Of a stretch of 64,000 bases of DNA, positions 41,830 to 51,082 are shown in pieces; the stretch's first letter is position 1, and every line of letters begins with the position of its first letter. Origin of the DNA: Bordetella parapertussis (GTDB taxonomy: Bacteria; Pseudomonadota; Gammaproteobacteria; Burkholderiales; SG8-41); the NCBI GenBank assembly GCA_945861275.1, contig CAMATZ010000001.1, positions 156,219 through 220,218 of the forward strand, read 5' to 3'. Below the pieces are notes generated by a model that saw only the letters and a program-made list of their open reading frames with translations, searched no databases and was not told the origin of the DNA. A program made the translations under genes and the position numbers.

Positions 41830-43073
41830 TACTTTTTGGCCGCGCCGCCCGAATAGCTGATGCGGTAGATTGCGCCCATCTGCTCGTCCGACACCAGCAG
41901 CGCGCCGTCGGGCATTTGCAGAATATAGGCGGGTCGGCCGGAGAACTTCTGCTCCTTGGCATCGAGGAAACCGGTGAGGAACGGCGTGACCTTGGCGCTG
42001 TTGCCGTCGGCGCCCGGTACCACGTTGATCACGTCGTAGCCGAATTTCACTGTCCGATTCCAGGAGCCTTTGCGCGCGATGAACATGGTGTTCTTGTACT
42101 CAGCGGGGAACATGTCGCCGGTGTAGAACTTCACACCCATGGCGGCGGCGTGCGGCCCCATCAGTGTTACTGGCTTGGTCACACCCTTGCAGCCGTCGGC
42201 ATTCTTGACGTCCGGATCGACGATGCCGTTGGCGTGGCAATAAGGGTAACCGAAATTGAGGCCGGTCTTGCTGACACGATTCAGTTCGTCCTGCGGACCG
42301 TCGTCGCCCATCCAGTCACGGCCGTGATCGGTAAACCACAATTCGCCGGTCTTCGGGTGCCAGTCGAAGCCTTGGGTGTTGCGCACACCGCGCGCGATAA
42401 CTTCCATGCCTGAGCCATCCGGATTGTAGCGGCGGATCTGCGCATACTGCTCAGGCGGCTTGCAAATATTGCAGGGTGCGCCAAACGGCACGTAGAGCTT
42501 TTTGTCCGGGCCAAAGGCGAGATACTTCCAGTTATGGTGCTGTTCGGGCGGCAGATCGAACTTGGCGGTCAAGTCTACCGGCTGTGCGTCAGGTTTGTTC
42601 TCGATATCGTCAAAGCGCAGCATCTTGTTGATCGCCATCACATACAGTGTGCTGCCTTGCATCGCCACGCCAGAGGGTTGCACCAGCTTGTCGATCAGCA
42701 CGCGGCTGGTGCGCTTGTCACCGGCGTCGGTGATCTCGTAGACGCGTCCAAGGCCGCGCGTGCCGACGTAAATCTTGCCTTTGTCGCCGCGCACCATGGC
42801 GCGCCCGCCGGGTATGCCGGTGGCCCACAGTTCGACCTTGAATCCCTTGGGCACCTTGAGCTTGTCCATGGCGATTTCGCTGGCCGGCGTCTCGGTGTTC
42901 TTGCCGGCATTGGGGGCGAGCTTGGAGTCCTTGAATTTGTCGGTCTTTCCCTGCTGCCAGGCGGGCGGCGGGGCGGGGGGCTTCGCCGGCGCGGCGGCGG
43001 GTTGCTGCGCCAATACAGCAGTCGAAAAAGCGAAAGTGCATGCGGCTGAAAGTGCTGCTATTTTGATGTTCAC
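41829..43073 (-). CDS. PQQ-dependent sorbosone/aldose dehydrogenase-like protein
   Basis: A 414-residue exported beta-propeller protein. A signal peptide (MNIKIAALSAACTFAFSTAVLA) and a Pro/Ala-rich spacer precede the propeller. Family landmarks are QHHNWKYLAFGPD, GVRNTQGFDWHP, LWFTDHGRDWMGDDGPQDEL and NFGYPYCH, with the His/Asp residues typical of soluble PQQ glucose/L-sorbosone dehydrogenases. It oxidises sugars or related aldehydes in the periplasm and passes electrons to the coupled cytochrome c. The GTG start is preceded by AAGGAGGATCC. Whether it truly binds PQQ is inferred. Confidence 0.85.
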   Translation of the reverse strand: MNIKIAALSAACTFAFSTAVLAQQPAAAPAKPPAPPPAWQQGKTDKFKDSKLAPNAGKNTETPASEIAMDKLKVPKGFKVELWATGIPGGRAMVRGDKGKIYVGTRGLGRVYEITDAGDKRTSRVLIDKLVQPSGVAMQGSTLYVMAINKMLRFDDIENKPDAQPVDLTAKFDLPPEQHHNWKYLAFGPDKKLYVPFGAPCNICKPPEQYAQIRRYNPDGSGMEVIARGVRNTQGFDWHPKTGELWFTDHGRDWMGDDGPQDELNRVSKTGLNFGYPYCHANGIVDPDVKNADGCKGVTKPVTLMGPHAAAMGVKFYTGDMFPAEYKNTMFIARKGSWNRTVKFGYDVINVVPGADGNSAKVTPFLTGFLDAKEQKFSGRPAYILQMPDGALLVSDEQMGAIYRISYSGGAAKK

Positions 43074-43151
43074 GAGGATCCTCCTTGGGTGAGGTTACGA
43101 GCGCGCATAATAAATAGATAATGCAACTCCGGCAACTCTAAAATTGTAGTC

Positions 43152-44831
43152 TTATCGCCCCTTGTAGCAAACGATCTGAAACACGAATGCGCGTGCCGCG
43201 TCGCTGAGATCGCCGATCTTGATATCGCGCGCGGACGGGACTTCCATCGCGCGCACCCCATTCGATTCCAGAAACAGCCGCGCCACCGCGCCTTGCACGG
43301 CATAGTTGATGTTCTGCGTTTCCGATTTCACCGCTTGCGAATTCAGGCGGCTTGCCACCACGCCGACGATGTTCCCGCTCATGTCAAAAAGCGGCCCGCC
43401 GCTGTTGCCCGGCTGCACCGGCGCGGTCATCTGCATATTGGCGGTATTGCCGCCTATGCCGCTCATCGCGCTGACGTTGCCGCGCGTCACATTGAGGCCG
43501 TTTTGCAGCACTTGCGGAAATGGAAACCCCGCCGCGACCACGTCTTCACCCACGCGTATGCCGGGCGAGGCGCGGAATTTCGCAAACGGCACTGCCTGTG
43601 ACACTTGCGTGCGCACCAGCGCGAGATCATTTTGCCGGTCAATCTGCACCACGATACTCGGCACCATCTGCCCTTCCAGCACGCTGGCAACGCGGTCACA
43701 CCCCGCCACCACGTGATTGTTGGTCAGTGCATGGCCTTGACCCGACACGAAAAATCCGGTGCCAAACCCCGCCACCTGCGGACCGCTGGGGGCCGGCTTG
43801 CCGCCTTGTTGCCCGCCTTGCGCCTGCGCGGTTTGGCCGGTGAATACCATTTCCTCTAGCTTGCACACGTCTTGACGGCGTTTTTCTTCAACCGTTTTGT
43901 CCTCATAAATAACGCGCACGTCGTAGGTGCATTGGCCATCGCGCGCCGGCTTCACCTGGTGGCGTTGACCCGGATTCAATACGCTGGGAATCAGGTCCTC
44001 ACCCCAATTCTGCGACTGCGCGGATGAAACAAACAACGCACTGATCACTTTAGTCGAGCGGTTGACGACGAAAAAATCCGGGTTGGGTGCGGGTGCGGGT
44101 GCAGGTGCAGGTGCTTGCGCCGGAGGTTTTTGCGGCGCCTGCGCAACCCGCGCACCCGAACCATCGAACACCACCTGTTCGAGACGGCATAGATCCTGAC
44201 CGCGCTGCTCTTCGAAGCGGTTGCCGGGATATTCCACCCGCACATCGAATACACAGCCCTGGTTACGCGGCGGCTCAGCCTTGAACTGCTGCCCGGCGCC
44301 CAGCACGTTATCGCCCAGCAAGTCGCGGCCCCAGGTGCGCTGCTGCGCGGTCGACACAAAAACCTTGGTAATTTCAGTCGCACTATTGTTCACGAGAGTA
44401 AGGGCCGGATTGGCTTGCGCAGCCGGCGGACTCACGACCGCTGCGCCCACCTGCGCCACCGTGGAACGCGAAGGGCCGCCGCACGCACCCGCCGTGCGCA
44501 GACCGCGAAACAACGTTTTACCTTCGATGGTTACGGCGAAGTTGCCGGGCGCTGCGTAGATGTGGTCTACCCGCAGCGGAAACGTAGCGCCCTCGATGCG
44601 CAAATCCCGCGTATTGCCGTCGCCGAAGTTGATGACCGCGCCGCAGGTGATGTTGTCATTGTCGGCTTTGTCGATGTCTACCAGTATGACCAGCGGCTTG
44701 CCCGGCTGCGGTTGCGGTGTTTCCACTCGCACGCCGGTAAGGGACTGCGCGCGCGCAACCGCCGGTGCTGCCAATGCCGAACAACCGACTACCACTACCG
44801 CAAGAACTTTCGAGAATTTGAGAGTTGTCAT
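43152..44831 (-). CDS. Exported trypsin-like serine protease with PKD-like and duplicated domains
   Basis: A 559-residue secreted protein from ATG 44831 (leader ends AVARA at about residue 28). Domain order: PKD-like region at about 40-105 (INFGDGNT, DHIYAAPGNFAV); repeat A at about 144-222 and repeat B at about 252-330, with the same layout (TxVF/ALFVSxAQ..WG.DL, C-x-xDVRV, QD-L/V-C-x-LE-x-VF) joined by a Pro/Ala linker; trypsin-like domain at about 355-525 with His373 (TNNHVV), Asp402 (NDLALVR) and Ser477 (PGNSGGPLF). A Gly/Gln-rich linker precedes the protease. The duplicated 80-residue domain is not one I recognise. It may degrade or sense misfolded envelope proteins. Confidence 0.85.
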   Translation of the reverse strand: MTTLKFSKVLAVVVVGCSALAAPAVARAQSLTGVRVETPQPQPGKPLVILVDIDKADNDNITCGAVINFGDGNTRDLRIEGATFPLRVDHIYAAPGNFAVTIEGKTLFRGLRTAGACGGPSRSTVAQVGAAVVSPPAAQANPALTLVNNSATEITKVFVSTAQQRTWGRDLLGDNVLGAGQQFKAEPPRNQGCVFDVRVEYPGNRFEEQRGQDLCRLEQVVFDGSGARVAQAPQKPPAQAPAPAPAPAPNPDFFVVNRSTKVISALFVSSAQSQNWGEDLIPSVLNPGQRHQVKPARDGQCTYDVRVIYEDKTVEEKRRQDVCKLEEMVFTGQTAQAQGGQQGGKPAPSGPQVAGFGTGFFVSGQGHALTNNHVVAGCDRVASVLEGQMVPSIVVQIDRQNDLALVRTQVSQAVPFAKFRASPGIRVGEDVVAAGFPFPQVLQNGLNVTRGNVSAMSGIGGNTANMQMTAPVQPGNSGGPLFDMSGNIVGVVASRLNSQAVKSETQNINYAVQGAVARLFLESNGVRAMEVPSARDIKIGDLSDAARAFVFQIVCYKGR

Positions 44832-44959
44832 GGGTGATTGAAGCCCTGAGGTTGCGTGGCCTGAGTAAGGATTCGAAATGTTAGCATGTGCTGCATTTCT
44901 ACGCTGGTTGCCGCCAGCAAGTGTGGCGCAAGCACATGCCTGCACTCGAAATTAGGGGG

Positions 44960-45928
44960 TTATTCCACTTTGATATTGGCGTCGCGAACCACCTTGCCCC
45001 ATTTCGCCACCTCGGATTTGATGAATGCCGCGAACTGTTCCTGGGTGCTGCCCACGGGCTCGGCACCCATGCCGAGCAGCCGTTCCCTGATTTCGGGCGA
45101 ACGCAGGATCTTCACCACTTCGGCGTGCAAACGGTTGCGGATTTCCGCTGGAGTTGCAGCCGGAATCATCAGCGCGAACCAGTTGGTGAGCGTGAAGCCG
45201 GGCAGGTAATCGCTCATGGTGGGTACGTCCGGCAGCAGTGGCGTACGCTTGGCGCCCAGCACCGCCAGCGCGCGCATTTTTCCGGCCTTGATAAAGGGCA
45301 GCGACTGCACAATGCTGTCGTAGCCCAGTTGCACCTGGCCCGCCATCAAATCGATCTGGGCTGGCGCGCTGCCTTTGTACGGCACGTGCGTGGTGCGCAC
45401 GCCGGCCAAAGCATTGAACATTTCCGCAGCGAGGTGCGGCGCGCCGCCGGCGCCGCTGGAATAATAATTCAGCGCGCCCGGCTGGGATTTGGCGAGCGCG
45501 ATCAGCTCGCGCGGCGTCTTCGCCGGCAGCGAGGGATGAATTATCTGCACGAACCATACATCCACCACTTGCGTGAGTGGCGCGAAATCGCGTTCGATAT
45601 TGAACGGCAGCTTGTTGCCGTAGAGCACGGTGTTCACCGCGATATTGCCGAGCGTGCCCATGAACAGCGTGTGGCCATCGGGCGGTGATTTGGCGGCAAG
45701 TTCGGTGCCGATAACGCCTTGCGCACCGGCGCGGTTGTCTATCACCACTTGCGTCCCGAGCGCTTCGCCGAGCTTAGGCGCGATCATGCGCGCCACGATG
45801 TCGGTGCCGCCGCCCGCCGGAAAGGCGACAATGATGCGGATCGGCTTGGAGGGGAAGGCGGACTGCGCGTACACGCCGCCGCTGATTAACGCCAGGGACA
45901 GCGCGAGAAGTCGTACGAACGGTCGCAT
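44960..45928 (-). CDS. TTT-family (Bug) substrate-binding protein 5
   Basis: A 322-residue exported protein; leader MRPFVRLLALSLALISGGVYA then QSAFPSKPIRIIVAF. The loops AFPAGGGTD, VIDNRAGAQGV, PPDGHTLF, SSGAGGAPHL and HVPYKGSAP are intact. It is divergent from binding protein 6, with a 156-bp space that should carry both promoters; GGAG lies upstream of the ATG. No catabolic gene is attached on its own strand. Confidence 0.92.
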   Translation of the reverse strand: MRPFVRLLALSLALISGGVYAQSAFPSKPIRIIVAFPAGGGTDIVARMIAPKLGEALGTQVVIDNRAGAQGVIGTELAAKSPPDGHTLFMGTLGNIAVNTVLYGNKLPFNIERDFAPLTQVVDVWFVQIIHPSLPAKTPRELIALAKSQPGALNYYSSGAGGAPHLAAEMFNALAGVRTTHVPYKGSAPAQIDLMAGQVQLGYDSIVQSLPFIKAGKMRALAVLGAKRTPLLPDVPTMSDYLPGFTLTNWFALMIPAATPAEIRNRLHAEVVKILRSPEIRERLLGMGAEPVGSTQEQFAAFIKSEVAKWGKVVRDANIKVE

Positions 45929-46084
45929 AAACTACATTCTCCGGAGGGTGACATACTGTGGAATCATGTGGCGCGCGTCAGGTATGTTCTGGACTACAGC
46001 AACGCACTACACAACTGAGGCGCTTACCGAAATAATAGAATAGCTTAAATCGGCTGGCGCGGGCGCAAATATGGACCTTGAAAG

Positions 46085-47089
46085 ATGAAAACAATATTCA
46101 GGCTGTTGATGGTGATGTGTGTGGTTCAGGGCGCCGTGGCGCAGGCCGCTTCGACAAACTCAGTGCCTGCCCCGGACTTGATCCGGGGACAGGGCTACCC
46201 AACCAGACCGGTTCGCTTCATTGTGCCGTTTCCGCCCGGTGGCGGCGCGGATGTGATCGGACGCGTAATCGCACAGCGACTCGTGGATAAATGGGGGCAG
46301 CAGGTCGTGATCGACAATCGTGCCGGCGCGGGCGGCAACATCGCGGCGGAACTGGCGGCAGCCGCAGCACCCGACGGACACACGATTTATCAGTTCAATA
46401 TTGCCAACACGATTGCGCCAGGTTTGTACAAGAAACTCAATTACGATCCGATCAAGGATTTCAGCGCGGTGACACTACTGGCTTCATCGCCGTTTATTCT
46501 GGTGACGCATCCATCGGTGAAGGCAACGACTGTGCAGGAGTTGGTGACGCTGGCAAAATCGCAGCCCGGCAAGTTTAGTTATGCCTCGTCGGGCAATGGC
46601 GGTCCTTCGCATCTTGCGACTGAAATGCTCAAGTCCATGACCGGTATCCCGTTGACCCATGTGCCATACAAAGGCATTGCGACCGTCATCAATGATTTGT
46701 TGTCGGGGCAGGTACAGGTGACGTTTACTGTGCCCGGCTCCGGTTTGCCGCACATCAGGACCGGAAGGCTGCGCGCACTGGCCGTGACCACGGCAAAACG
46801 CAGCGCGGTGGTGCCTGATCTGCCGACCATCGCGGAGTCAGGCGTGCCCGGTTACGACATGAGTACCTGGTATGCGGTGGTGGCGCCAATCGGCACGCCA
46901 CGCCCGATCATCACTAAGCTCCACGCCGATATGACGCAGGTGCTGCAACTGCCGGAGGTGCGCGAGCGCTTGATGGGCGCGGGGGCCGATCTGGTTGGCA
47001 GCACGCCGGATTTCCTGGCGGAGTTTATAAAAACGGAGATCGCCAAGTGGAGTAGGGTGGTGAATCTCTCCGATGTACGCATCGATTAG
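46085..47089 (+). CDS. TTT-family (Bug) substrate-binding protein 6, with repeat-derived segment
   Basis: A 334-residue exported protein. The leader MKTIFRLLMVMCVVQGAVAQA is followed by about 16 residues (ASTNSVPAPDLIRGQG) before the conserved YPTRPVRFIVPF. The inserted residues are the in-frame translation of the interspersed palindromic repeat at 46149-46194, with CCCCGGACTTGATCCGGGG at its core. The rest is canonical: PFPPGGGAD, DNRAGAGGN, APDGHTIY, SSGNGGPSHL, HVPYKGIA. It is followed 9 bp later by an FAD dehydrogenase, with which it is surely co-transcribed. Confidence 0.92.
   Translation: MKTIFRLLMVMCVVQGAVAQAASTNSVPAPDLIRGQGYPTRPVRFIVPFPPGGGADVIGRVIAQRLVDKWGQQVVIDNRAGAGGNIAAELAAAAAPDGHTIYQFNIANTIAPGLYKKLNYDPIKDFSAVTLLASSPFILVTHPSVKATTVQELVTLAKSQPGKFSYASSGNGGPSHLATEMLKSMTGIPLTHVPYKGIATVINDLLSGQVQVTFTVPGSGLPHIRTGRLRALAVTTAKRSAVVPDLPTIAESGVPGYDMSTWYAVVAPIGTPRPIITKLHADMTQVLQLPEVRERLMGAGADLVGSTPDFLAEFIKTEIAKWSRVVNLSDVRID
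46149..46194. repeat. Interspersed palindromic repeat inside binding protein 6
   Basis: GCTTCGACAAACTCAGTGCC joins CCCCGGACTTGATCCGGGG, a perfect 7-5-7 palindrome-type hairpin, and GACAGG. It is inserted in frame between the signal peptide and mature domain. Confidence 0.75.
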
Positions 47090-47098
47090 ACGCGAAGG

Positions 47099-48598
47099 GT
47101 GGGCAAAATTAAAACGGATGTAGTAGTCGTAGGCGGCGGCGGATCAGGGCTGGCAGCGGCGATAGGCGCGGCGAGCCACGGCGCGCGTGTCGTGCTGCTT
47201 GAGAAGAACCCGAACCTCGGCGGCACCACGGCGCGCTCCATCGGCTCGATCAGTGCGACGCAGACAGCGGATCAAAAGCGCGAGGGCATTCGTGACACGC
47301 CGGATGAACATTTTGAAGACATGGGCAAGTTTTCCAGACAGCATGCCAACCGGCCCGACAACGAGGCGCTCGCGCGCCTACTCGTGGACAATGTGCCGGA
47401 AACCATGCATTGGCTTTCCACAATGGGTGTGGTGTTCCTCGGCCCGCTGGAAGAACCGCCGCACCGCAAACCGCGCATGCATCAAATCATGCCGAATTCC
47501 GCAGCCTACATTTTTCATCTGGAGCAGCGCGCGCGGGAAATTGGCGTGAATATTCTAAGCCAGGCACGGGCGTGCCGGCTGCTGGTAAGCGGTAGCGAGG
47601 TGACCGGTGTTGAGTTTGCGCGCGGCGAGAGTGCAGTTGAAACTATCGATGCCGCGCGCGGCGTGATACTTGCTGCGGGCGACTATGCTGCCGATCCTGA
47701 ATTCAAAGGCAAATTCATTTCTCCTGCGGTTGGCGCGACCGAAGCGGTTAATCCCACCAACACCGGCGACGGTCACCGCATGGCGCTGGAACTTGGCGCG
47801 CGCATCATCAATCAGGATAGGTACGGCGGCGGCATGCGCTTTGTGCGTCCGGTGCATCCCGCGTGGCAAAGCCGCTTGCCGCCGTTACGCTGGCTGATGC
47901 GGCTGGCCAAACTTGCACTAAGGCTTGCACCGCAATCCGTGGTGCGTCGATTTCTCATGGGTTTTCTTACCACGGTGGTAGTGCCTCAGCGCGAGCTGTT
48001 TCACGACGGCGCCATCCTTATCAACAAGAAGGGCGAGCGCTTCGCCGATGAAACCAAAGGCATGGTGTTTGACCTTGCCTATCAACCCGACGGAATCGGT
48101 TACATTTTGTTCGATTCCGGTGTGGCCAATAAATTTACGCAATGGCCGCACTATATATCGACCGCGCCCGGCATCGCGTTTGCGTATTTGCAGGATTATG
48201 AAAAGAATCGTCCCGATCTTTTTCATCGCGGCGAAACACTGGAAGCATTGGCAGACAAGCTGCGCATGGATCCCCGCACGTTGCAAAGTACCGTGCAAAC
48301 CTATAATACCTCGACCGAAGCGTCCGCGCGCGGCACGCGCCCGGAAATCATGCGCGCTCCGTACTATGCGCTGGGGCCGGTCAGGAACTACATCAATTAC
48401 ACCGACGGCGGTCTGGCGATCAATACCAGTCTGCAAGTGCTGGGCGCGAACGATGTGCCGATTCCGCGTTTGTATGCGGCAGGGGCGACGGGGCAGGGCG
48501 GGCTGCTGCTCGTGGGACATGGCAACCACCTGGGCTGGGGTTTTACCTCAGGGCGGCTTGCGGGAAAATACGCGGCGCAGCTCGCGCCGAGAGCATGA
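47099..48598 (+). CDS. FAD-dependent dehydrogenase, fumarate-reductase/KstD-like (copy 2)
   Basis: A 499-residue flavoprotein, a close paralogue of the protein at 24781: DVVVVGGGGSGLAAAIGAASHG, LLEKNPNLGGTTARSIGS, GVILAAGDYAADPEF and C-terminal PRLYAAGATGQGG. Shared signature GPLEEPPHRKPRMH versus GPLPEPPHRQHRMH shows recent common descent. The start is GTG with GAAGG just upstream. It lies between binding protein 6 and an alpha/beta-barrel gene whose ATG overlaps its stop (ATGA). Predicted to oxidise the imported acid at a C-C bond. Confidence 0.9.
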   Translation: MGKIKTDVVVVGGGGSGLAAAIGAASHGARVVLLEKNPNLGGTTARSIGSISATQTADQKREGIRDTPDEHFEDMGKFSRQHANRPDNEALARLLVDNVPETMHWLSTMGVVFLGPLEEPPHRKPRMHQIMPNSAAYIFHLEQRAREIGVNILSQARACRLLVSGSEVTGVEFARGESAVETIDAARGVILAAGDYAADPEFKGKFISPAVGATEAVNPTNTGDGHRMALELGARIINQDRYGGGMRFVRPVHPAWQSRLPPLRWLMRLAKLALRLAPQSVVRRFLMGFLTTVVVPQRELFHDGAILINKKGERFADETKGMVFDLAYQPDGIGYILFDSGVANKFTQWPHYISTAPGIAFAYLQDYEKNRPDLFHRGETLEALADKLRMDPRTLQSTVQTYNTSTEASARGTRPEIMRAPYYALGPVRNYINYTDGGLAINTSLQVLGANDVPIPRLYAAGATGQGGLLLVGHGNHLGWGFTSGRLAGKYAAQLAPRA

Positions 48599-49257
48599 AC
48601 CAAAAGACGAGAACAACCATGACTGAACAAGACAAGCGCAAAGGATTCCTGATGGTGTCGATGGAGCCGACGCCGGCGTACGACGAAGAATTCAACGACT
48701 GGTATGACATGGAGCATATTCCCGAACGCACGCGCATACCGGGCTTTGAATCGGGGCGGCGCTACGTGTGCCTGTCGGGCTGGCCGCGATACCTGTCGAT
48801 GTATGACCTGACAGAAATCGGCGTGCTGGACAGCGAAGCCTACAAACAAGCATCGTGGAACGGTTTTAGCGCGTGGACCAAGCGCATGCTGACCAAGGTG
48901 CGCGGGCAGTATCGCGCGAGCGGCACGCAGATTTATCCGGGCCAGGCGTTGACCGGGAATTTCACCCGGCTTACCCTGCTGCGGTTTCGCGGCGCGCCCG
49001 ACACACTGGCGGATCGCATCACGCAGGGCGTGCTTGCCAATTATGACAAACGCGCCGAGACCAAACAGATACGCATTCTGCGTTCCGACTACAACAAGCA
49101 GATTGATTACATCGGCTGGATCGAAGCCAGCGCACCGTTTGTAGCACCTATGGACGTGAAACTGTTTGGCGACGCCGCGCAGTATCTCGATATCGTCAAC
49201 GAATACACGCCCTACTGGACACGCGGGCCGCTGGCAGGGGTGTTTGGGGAGAAGTGA
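48595..49257 (+). CDS. Dimeric alpha/beta-barrel protein (DUF4286/EthD-like)
   Basis: A 220-residue protein with FLMVSMEPT...YDEEFNDWYDMEHIPERTRIPGF in the first half and a second, weaker repeat (LTLLRFRGAP, RILRSDYNKQIDYIGWIEA). The WYDxEHIPER pattern is typical of dimeric alpha/beta-barrel proteins of unknown role that accompany catabolic genes. ATG 48595 overlaps the stop of the dehydrogenase (ATGA); ATG 48619 is an alternative that keeps the whole domain. Related proteins are at 38245 and 49344. Confidence 0.7.
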   Translation: MNQKTRTTMTEQDKRKGFLMVSMEPTPAYDEEFNDWYDMEHIPERTRIPGFESGRRYVCLSGWPRYLSMYDLTEIGVLDSEAYKQASWNGFSAWTKRMLTKVRGQYRASGTQIYPGQALTGNFTRLTLLRFRGAPDTLADRITQGVLANYDKRAETKQIRILRSDYNKQIDYIGWIEASAPFVAPMDVKLFGDAAQYLDIVNEYTPYWTRGPLAGVFGEK

Positions 49258-49343
49258 CGGGTTACGGGATGCCCACAACGGCGGTCAGCAATTTCATCGG
49301 TCGGGCTCCTCGTTGCACGGCAGGGTATACGATAATGAATATT

Positions 49344-49985
49344 TCATGCGGCCGTCCGGCGCGCACCAAACTTATACAGCACCCGATAGTCGCCCTTGAA
49401 CCATGCATGACGTGCCAGCCGCTCACGCCACGGTGTCGCGCGCGCTTCATCGCGTTCCTTTGATTCGAGCGCGCGCAGGTCAGCCAAATAGTGCAGCGCG
49501 ATGTGTGTCCATGAGCCCGGCGCAGGGTTGTGAACCTTGAAGCGCCGGCACATCGGCCAGTACGGACTGCGCAGCAGAATGCCCAAGTGCTCTTTGTCAT
49601 ACCACGCGTTGAAATCCTGTTCGCCCTCATGTTCGTCAGCGGGCACGCTGAATAACACCGGATAGAGTATCGGTGCATCGCGAAACGGATCCCCCGCATT
49701 GGGCGCGATCTGCTGATTCATGAACGTCGCCAGCTGGCGTTCGGCGGCGAAGATGGCATCGTGTGTGGGCAGAGGCAGAGCACCGTCCAACGCGGCTGCA
49801 GCCGCATTGGATTCAAACACCGACACGTAGGTCGCGCGCAACGGGCTGCCGTAGCATTGCACATTGAGCATTTGACCCGTGGCCAGTAGTGAAGGAACAT
49901 AGTGATTCTGATGCCAGGTGTCAAAAGCGATGCCGGCTTCGCGCTTGACGGTGATGGTGTCGTAAACAATGGTGGCGCCTTGCAT
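49344..49985 (-). CDS. Dimeric alpha/beta-barrel protein (EthD-like)
   Basis: A 213-residue two-repeat protein on the opposite strand to its relative at 48595. The first half has AFDTWHQNHYVPSLLATGQML, the second FNAWYDKEHLGILLRSPYW, both following the 'W-x-x-x-H' barrel pattern. It ends with WFKGDYRVLYKFG. A good AAAAGGAAATACC site stands before the ATG. Convergent with the 48595 gene and divergent from binding protein 7 by 99 bp. Role unknown. Confidence 0.65.
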   Translation of the reverse strand: MQGATIVYDTITVKREAGIAFDTWHQNHYVPSLLATGQMLNVQCYGSPLRATYVSVFESNAAAAALDGALPLPTHDAIFAAERQLATFMNQQIAPNAGDPFRDAPILYPVLFSVPADEHEGEQDFNAWYDKEHLGILLRSPYWPMCRRFKVHNPAPGSWTHIALHYLADLRALESKERDEARATPWRERLARHAWFKGDYRVLYKFGARRTAA

Positions 49986-50084
49986 GGTATTTCCTTTTGT
50001 GAATCAGGATTCTGCCATGTAAACGGGGGGCGGTTGGGTTGATCCAAGCATCGCTGAAAAGGTTTTGTTTTTTAAGGTGAGAAT

Positions 50085-51053
50085 ATGAGCGCCCTGCCAC
50101 GTAACAGCCTGCTTGCAGCGCTGCTTTGCACCACGTTTGCGTGCTTCGCTGCGTATCCCGACAAGCCCATACGCGTCGTCACGCCGTTCCCCGCGGGCAG
50201 TGTCGTTGATCTCATCGCGCGTCCGCTGGCGGCGAAGCTCAACGAAGCGTGGAGTGTCAGCGTGATCGTCGATAATCGCGGCGGCGCGGGCGGCAATATC
50301 GCCGGAGACATCGTGGCCAAAGCGCCGCCGGACGGCTACACGCTGCTGATCGGCTCCACCGGCCCGGTGGTGGTCAACGCCATGCTCTACGCGAAAATGC
50401 CGTACGACACGCAGCGTGCGTTCGCGCCGGTCACGCTGACCGCGATTGCCGGGTTGATACTGGTGGTGCATCCGTCGATCCCGGTGAAAACCGCGAAAGA
50501 TCTGGTCGCGCTGGCTAAAACGCGGCCGGGGCAACTGACCTACGGCTCGTCGGGCGTCGGTTCGACTACCCATTTGGCGGGCGCGTTGTTTACCTCGTCG
50601 ACCGGCACCCAAATGACTCACGTGCCGTATAAAGGCGGCAGCCCGCAATATACTATTGATCTCATCACCGGACGCATAGAACTCGCGTTCGCCAGTATCG
50701 CGCCCGCGATTCCGCATGTGAGAAGCGGACGGCTGAAGCTGCTGGGCACTTCGGCGGACAAGCGCGATCCGCAATTCCCCGAGGTGCCGACCATTGCCGA
50801 ATCCGGTGTGCCAGGTTACGACATGCGTTCCTGGTACGGTGTGCTCTCAACCGCCGGCACGCCGCCGCCGGTGATCGAAAAACTGAATGCCGAGCTGGTG
50901 CGCATACTCGCGTTGCCGGATTTGCGTGCGCAGTATCTGGTCGGCGGCCTGCACGCCACCAGCAGCAGCGCGGGCGAGTTTGCCGCTTACATCAGGAACG
51001 AGCACGAGAAATGGACGCGGGTAGTGAAGTCAGCGGGGATACGGGCGGAGTGA
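50085..51053 (+). CDS. TTT-family (Bug) substrate-binding protein 7
   Basis: A 322-residue exported protein; short leader MSALPRNSLLAALLCTTFACFA then AYPDKPIRVVTPF. The first loop is TPFPAGSVVD, lacking the double glycine of the canonical PGG, while VDNRGGAGGN, PPDGYTLL, SSGVGSTTHL and HVPYKGGSP are standard. AAGGTGAGAAT before the ATG. Divergent from the barrel-protein gene; upstream of MmgE/PrpD copy 2 with a hairpin repeat between. Confidence 0.92.
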   Translation: MSALPRNSLLAALLCTTFACFAAYPDKPIRVVTPFPAGSVVDLIARPLAAKLNEAWSVSVIVDNRGGAGGNIAGDIVAKAPPDGYTLLIGSTGPVVVNAMLYAKMPYDTQRAFAPVTLTAIAGLILVVHPSIPVKTAKDLVALAKTRPGQLTYGSSGVGSTTHLAGALFTSSTGTQMTHVPYKGGSPQYTIDLITGRIELAFASIAPAIPHVRSGRLKLLGTSADKRDPQFPEVPTIAESGVPGYDMRSWYGVLSTAGTPPPVIEKLNAELVRILALPDLRAQYLVGGLHATSSSAGEFAAYIRNEHEKWTRVVKSAGIRAE

Positions 51054-51082
51054 ATCCGGTAATCATCCAGGACGAATCTCTA

